Shown in pieces: positions 62,120 to 64,000 of a stretch of DNA of 64,000 bases. How positions within the stretch are numbered: the stretch's first letter is position 1; each line of letters begins with the position of its first letter. Origin of the DNA: Chitinophaga japonensis. Its GTDB lineage: Bacteria > Bacteroidota > Bacteroidia > Chitinophagales > Chitinophagaceae. The stretch covers positions 620,001 through 684,000 of the forward strand of contig NZ_VLLG01000005.1 of the NCBI RefSeq assembly GCF_007830125.1, in the 5' to 3' direction. The notes below the pieces were generated by a model. It made no database searches. It worked only from the letters and a program-made list of their open reading frames with translations, and had not been told where the DNA came from. Position numbers and translations under genes: made by a program.

Positions 62120-63073
62120 TTGATCCGTTCTGCCGTACAAAAATTAATAGACCGCTACCTCGAAGGCCGCGCCGATGCGCGGGAGGAAGCACTGGTAACA
62201 GGCTGGCTGGACCAGGTGGCCGCCGAATCGCCCTACCCGGGAAAAGACCTGGACGATAAAGAAAAGGAAAAGCTGCGCAGGCAGTTGCTGGCGGCCATCC
62301 GCCGTAAAACGGGGCAGCAGCAGCGTATACACCGCCTGCGCTGGCAGCGGGCCGGCATTGCCGCGGCAGTGGTATCGGTGCTGTGCGCCGGGTACTTGTT
62401 ATTACGTTTTCTTTCCACGCCTGCCGTACCGGTGTATGAAATTGTGCGCACCGGCGTGGGAGAAAAAAAGCTGATGACATTGCCGGACGGCTCCCGCGTG
62501 TGGCTGGCGCCTAACTCCGAGCTGCAATACCCGGAAGATTACATGGAACAACGCCACGTAAAGCTGACCGCAGGGGAAGCCTTCTTTGACGTAACGCATA
62601 ACGCGGAGCAGCATTTTACCGTAATGGCGGACAGCCTGCAGATAGAAGTGCTGGGCACTTCCTTTAATGTAAGGGCTTATCAAAAGCTGCCGGACTGGCT
62701 GGTGGCCGTAAGCAGCGGCAAAGTAAAAGTATCCCGCAACCAGCGGGTGCTGGGCGCGCTTTCCGAAGGGCAGCAGATGCGCATTCTACGCGGCAACGAC
62801 AGCATTGCACGCAGCAACATAACAGCAGCCGCAGTAGACGGCTGGATGCATAACCGCATTGAATTTGAAAAAACGCCGTTATCAGAGGTGTTATACATGC
62901 TGCAGCATTATTATCCTGTAACGTTCACCCTGCGGGAAGAACGCCCGCTGCTGATCAGCGGCTCACTGGACATGCGCCTGCGCATAGAGCAGGTGATAGC
63001 TGTACTGGAAGAACTGGGCAACCATCATATACAATTTCAACGGCAAACCGCGACGCATTACATCGTGAAGTGA
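62120..63073 (+). CDS. FecR-type anti-sigma factor (third locus)
   Basis: The up to 317-residue protein has a short cytoplasmic domain, a membrane helix (AGIAAAVVSVLCAGYLLLRF, about 77-96), a FecR domain (KKLMTLPDGSRVWLAPNSELQYPE in parts) and a C-terminal DUF4974-type domain (LSEVLYMLQHYYPVTFTL). No ATG stands at the head; the best start is TTG at 62120, giving IRSAVQKLIDRYLEGRADAREE, the normal N-terminal helix. It couples SusC loading to release of the sigma factor. The SusC gene follows after 50 bases. Confidence 0.9.
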   Translation: MIRSAVQKLIDRYLEGRADAREEALVTGWLDQVAAESPYPGKDLDDKEKEKLRRQLLAAIRRKTGQQQRIHRLRWQRAGIAAAVVSVLCAGYLLLRFLSTPAVPVYEIVRTGVGEKKLMTLPDGSRVWLAPNSELQYPEDYMEQRHVKLTAGEAFFDVTHNAEQHFTVMADSLQIEVLGTSFNVRAYQKLPDWLVAVSSGKVKVSRNQRVLGALSEGQQMRILRGNDSIARSNITAAAVDGWMHNRIEFEKTPLSEVLYMLQHYYPVTFTLREERPLLISGSLDMRLRIEQVIAVLEELGNHHIQFQRQTATHYIVK

Positions 63074-63123
63074 CCAACAGCTAAGTACAAAAAACGCTAA
63101 CAACTAAACTAAATCTATACGCT

Positions 63124-64000
63124 ATGATTAGACGTATTACACTGCTATGCCGTAAAGCGAAGCTACGGCAACTCCTGCCGGGTATGGCGCTGGCCTGCTG
63201 TCTCTCCGCAGGAACACAGGCTGCACACGCCCAGCAGCAAGCCCCGGTAGTACAGCAACTGCAGGTGAAGGCCGGCCCGCTCACCGGCGCGCTGAAACAG
63301 TTACAGACCGCTACCGGTATCAGCATTATCTATGATGCAGCTACCCTGGAGCGCTACCGGGTGCGCGGCCACCAATACCGCAACCAGGCCGCCACTGACA
63401 TATTAAAGGACCTGCTGCAACCCGCCGGGCTGCAATACACCGAGAAGGAAGGCGTGATCATTATCAAAGTGCCGGAAAAAGCGCCGTTGCAGCGGGTGCC
63501 CGTAGAAGGCACCATTACCGATGCCGCCAACGGCACGCCCCTGCCGGGCGTAAGCGTACAGGTGCGCGGAGCCGGCACCATCACCGACGGGAACGGGCGC
63601 TTTACCCTGCAGGCCGATCCCGCGCAGGACACGCTGACCCTCAGCTACGTGGGTTACAAAACCACCAAAGCGCCGCTGCAGGGCCGGCGGGACCTGCAAC
63701 TGCAGTTGAAGGCAGACGCCAATATGCTCAGCAGCGTAGTGGTAGTGGGATACGGCGCTACCAAAAAAGGCGACCTGACCGGCGCCGTGAGCCATGTGTC
63801 CAGCCGCGATTTTAACAACGGGGTATTCAGCTCCCCTGACCAGTTGCTGCAGGGAAAAGTAGCAGGCCTGAACATCACCCGCAGCGGCGATCCGAACGCC
63901 ACGCCCGCCCTGATATTACGCGGCCCTTCCACCCTGCGCAGCGGCGAAGCCCAGGAGCCGTTCTATGTGATCGACGGGGTGCCGGGCGCTTCCATTAACC
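63124..64000 (+). CDS. SusC/FecA-type TonB-dependent receptor with STN domain, partial
   Basis: An open frame from the ATG at 63124 runs off the right edge (292 codons seen). It has a signal peptide (about 1-38, ending AHAQQ), an STN domain (about 45-115, VKAGPLTGALKQLQTATGIS-type with IIYDAATLERYRV), a carboxypeptidase-like sandwich (about 125-205, PLPGVSVQVRGAG) and the signature SSVVVVGYGATKKGDLTGA with the start of a plug (LQGKVAGLNITRSGDPN). The STN domain contacts FecR in the periplasm and carries the signal of a loaded receptor. The rest of the barrel and a SusD should lie beyond the window. Confidence 0.94.
   Translation, partial: MIRRITLLCRKAKLRQLLPGMALACCLSAGTQAAHAQQQAPVVQQLQVKAGPLTGALKQLQTATGISIIYDAATLERYRVRGHQYRNQAATDILKDLLQPAGLQYTEKEGVIIIKVPEKAPLQRVPVEGTITDAANGTPLPGVSVQVRGAGTITDGNGRFTLQADPAQDTLTLSYVGYKTTKAPLQGRRDLQLQLKADANMLSSVVVVGYGATKKGDLTGAVSHVSSRDFNNGVFSSPDQLLQGKVAGLNITRSGDPNATPALILRGPSTLRSGEAQEPFYVIDGVPGASIN

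Overview
The window reads as chromosomal DNA of a saccharolytic Bacteroidota, most likely order Chitinophagales. It holds three SusC-type receptors (one cut by the right edge), two SusD lipoproteins, a hybrid two-component regulator, two FecI/FecR-type sigma/anti-sigma pairs and several secreted glycoside hydrolases. Genes start from A-rich leaders, and TAnnTTTG-type promoter elements can be seen. Base composition is GC-rich for the phylum, except for one AT-richer gene at 56-58 kb. The genus cannot be decided. I saw no tRNA, rRNA, CRISPR array or transposase, and no gap over 300 bases lacks a gene.

Region 1 (1-16.2 kb) is a polysaccharide utilisation locus. A hybrid two-component sensor/regulator is followed on the minus strand by SusC, SusD, a large heparinase II/III-type lyase and a GH97 enzyme. 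A GH27 enzyme, and the tail of a probable GH51 arabinofuranosidase, converge on them from the plus strand. A short palindromic repeat at the GH97 3' end seems to have erased its stop codon, so the two genes now overlap by 163 bases. Region 2 (16.3-21.8 kb) has a NEW3-domain membrane protein with an ABC-2 exporter, a GH43 enzyme, a secreted protein of unknown function and a YjbQ-family protein.

Region 3 (21.8-42 kb) is the most striking part. A ten-gene minus-strand run encodes a caa3-type cytochrome oxidase (subunits II, I, III and the CtaG assembly factor), a small membrane protein, a Rieske protein, a cytochrome b fused to cytochrome c, a TPP enzyme, an enolase-superfamily enzyme and a giant FAD/Fe-S dehydrogenase. 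Near each end lies a CPA1 Na+/H+ antiporter gene next to VKOR-like/SPW membrane modules. The left copy is a single SPW-VKOR-SPW fusion; the right copy is split into two genes. The VKOR-like parts keep CxxC but lack the loop cysteines. An SDR, a GH15 enzyme and the second antiporter form a plus-strand set. My inference is one membrane-energy and redox island linking dehydrogenases, a quinol-to-oxygen chain, ion exchange and an atypical thiol/quinone protein.

Region 4 (42-50 kb) is a second SusCD locus, run by an anti-sigma/sigma pair, whose only enzyme is a calcineurin-like phosphoesterase. Region 5 (50-61.4 kb) has a tricorn-type protease, a small SPW protein, a GH127 enzyme, an AT-richer FtsX/MacB permease with a candidate sigma-54 promoter, a HipA-like kinase/DUF3037 pair, an MFS transporter and a small DUF2892 protein. 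Region 6 (61.4 kb to the end) starts a third locus of canonical order: sigma factor, FecR, SusC with an STN signalling domain. GH51, GH27, GH43 and GH127 together point to arabinose- and galactose-rich plant polysaccharides, but no substrate is proven by the sequence.
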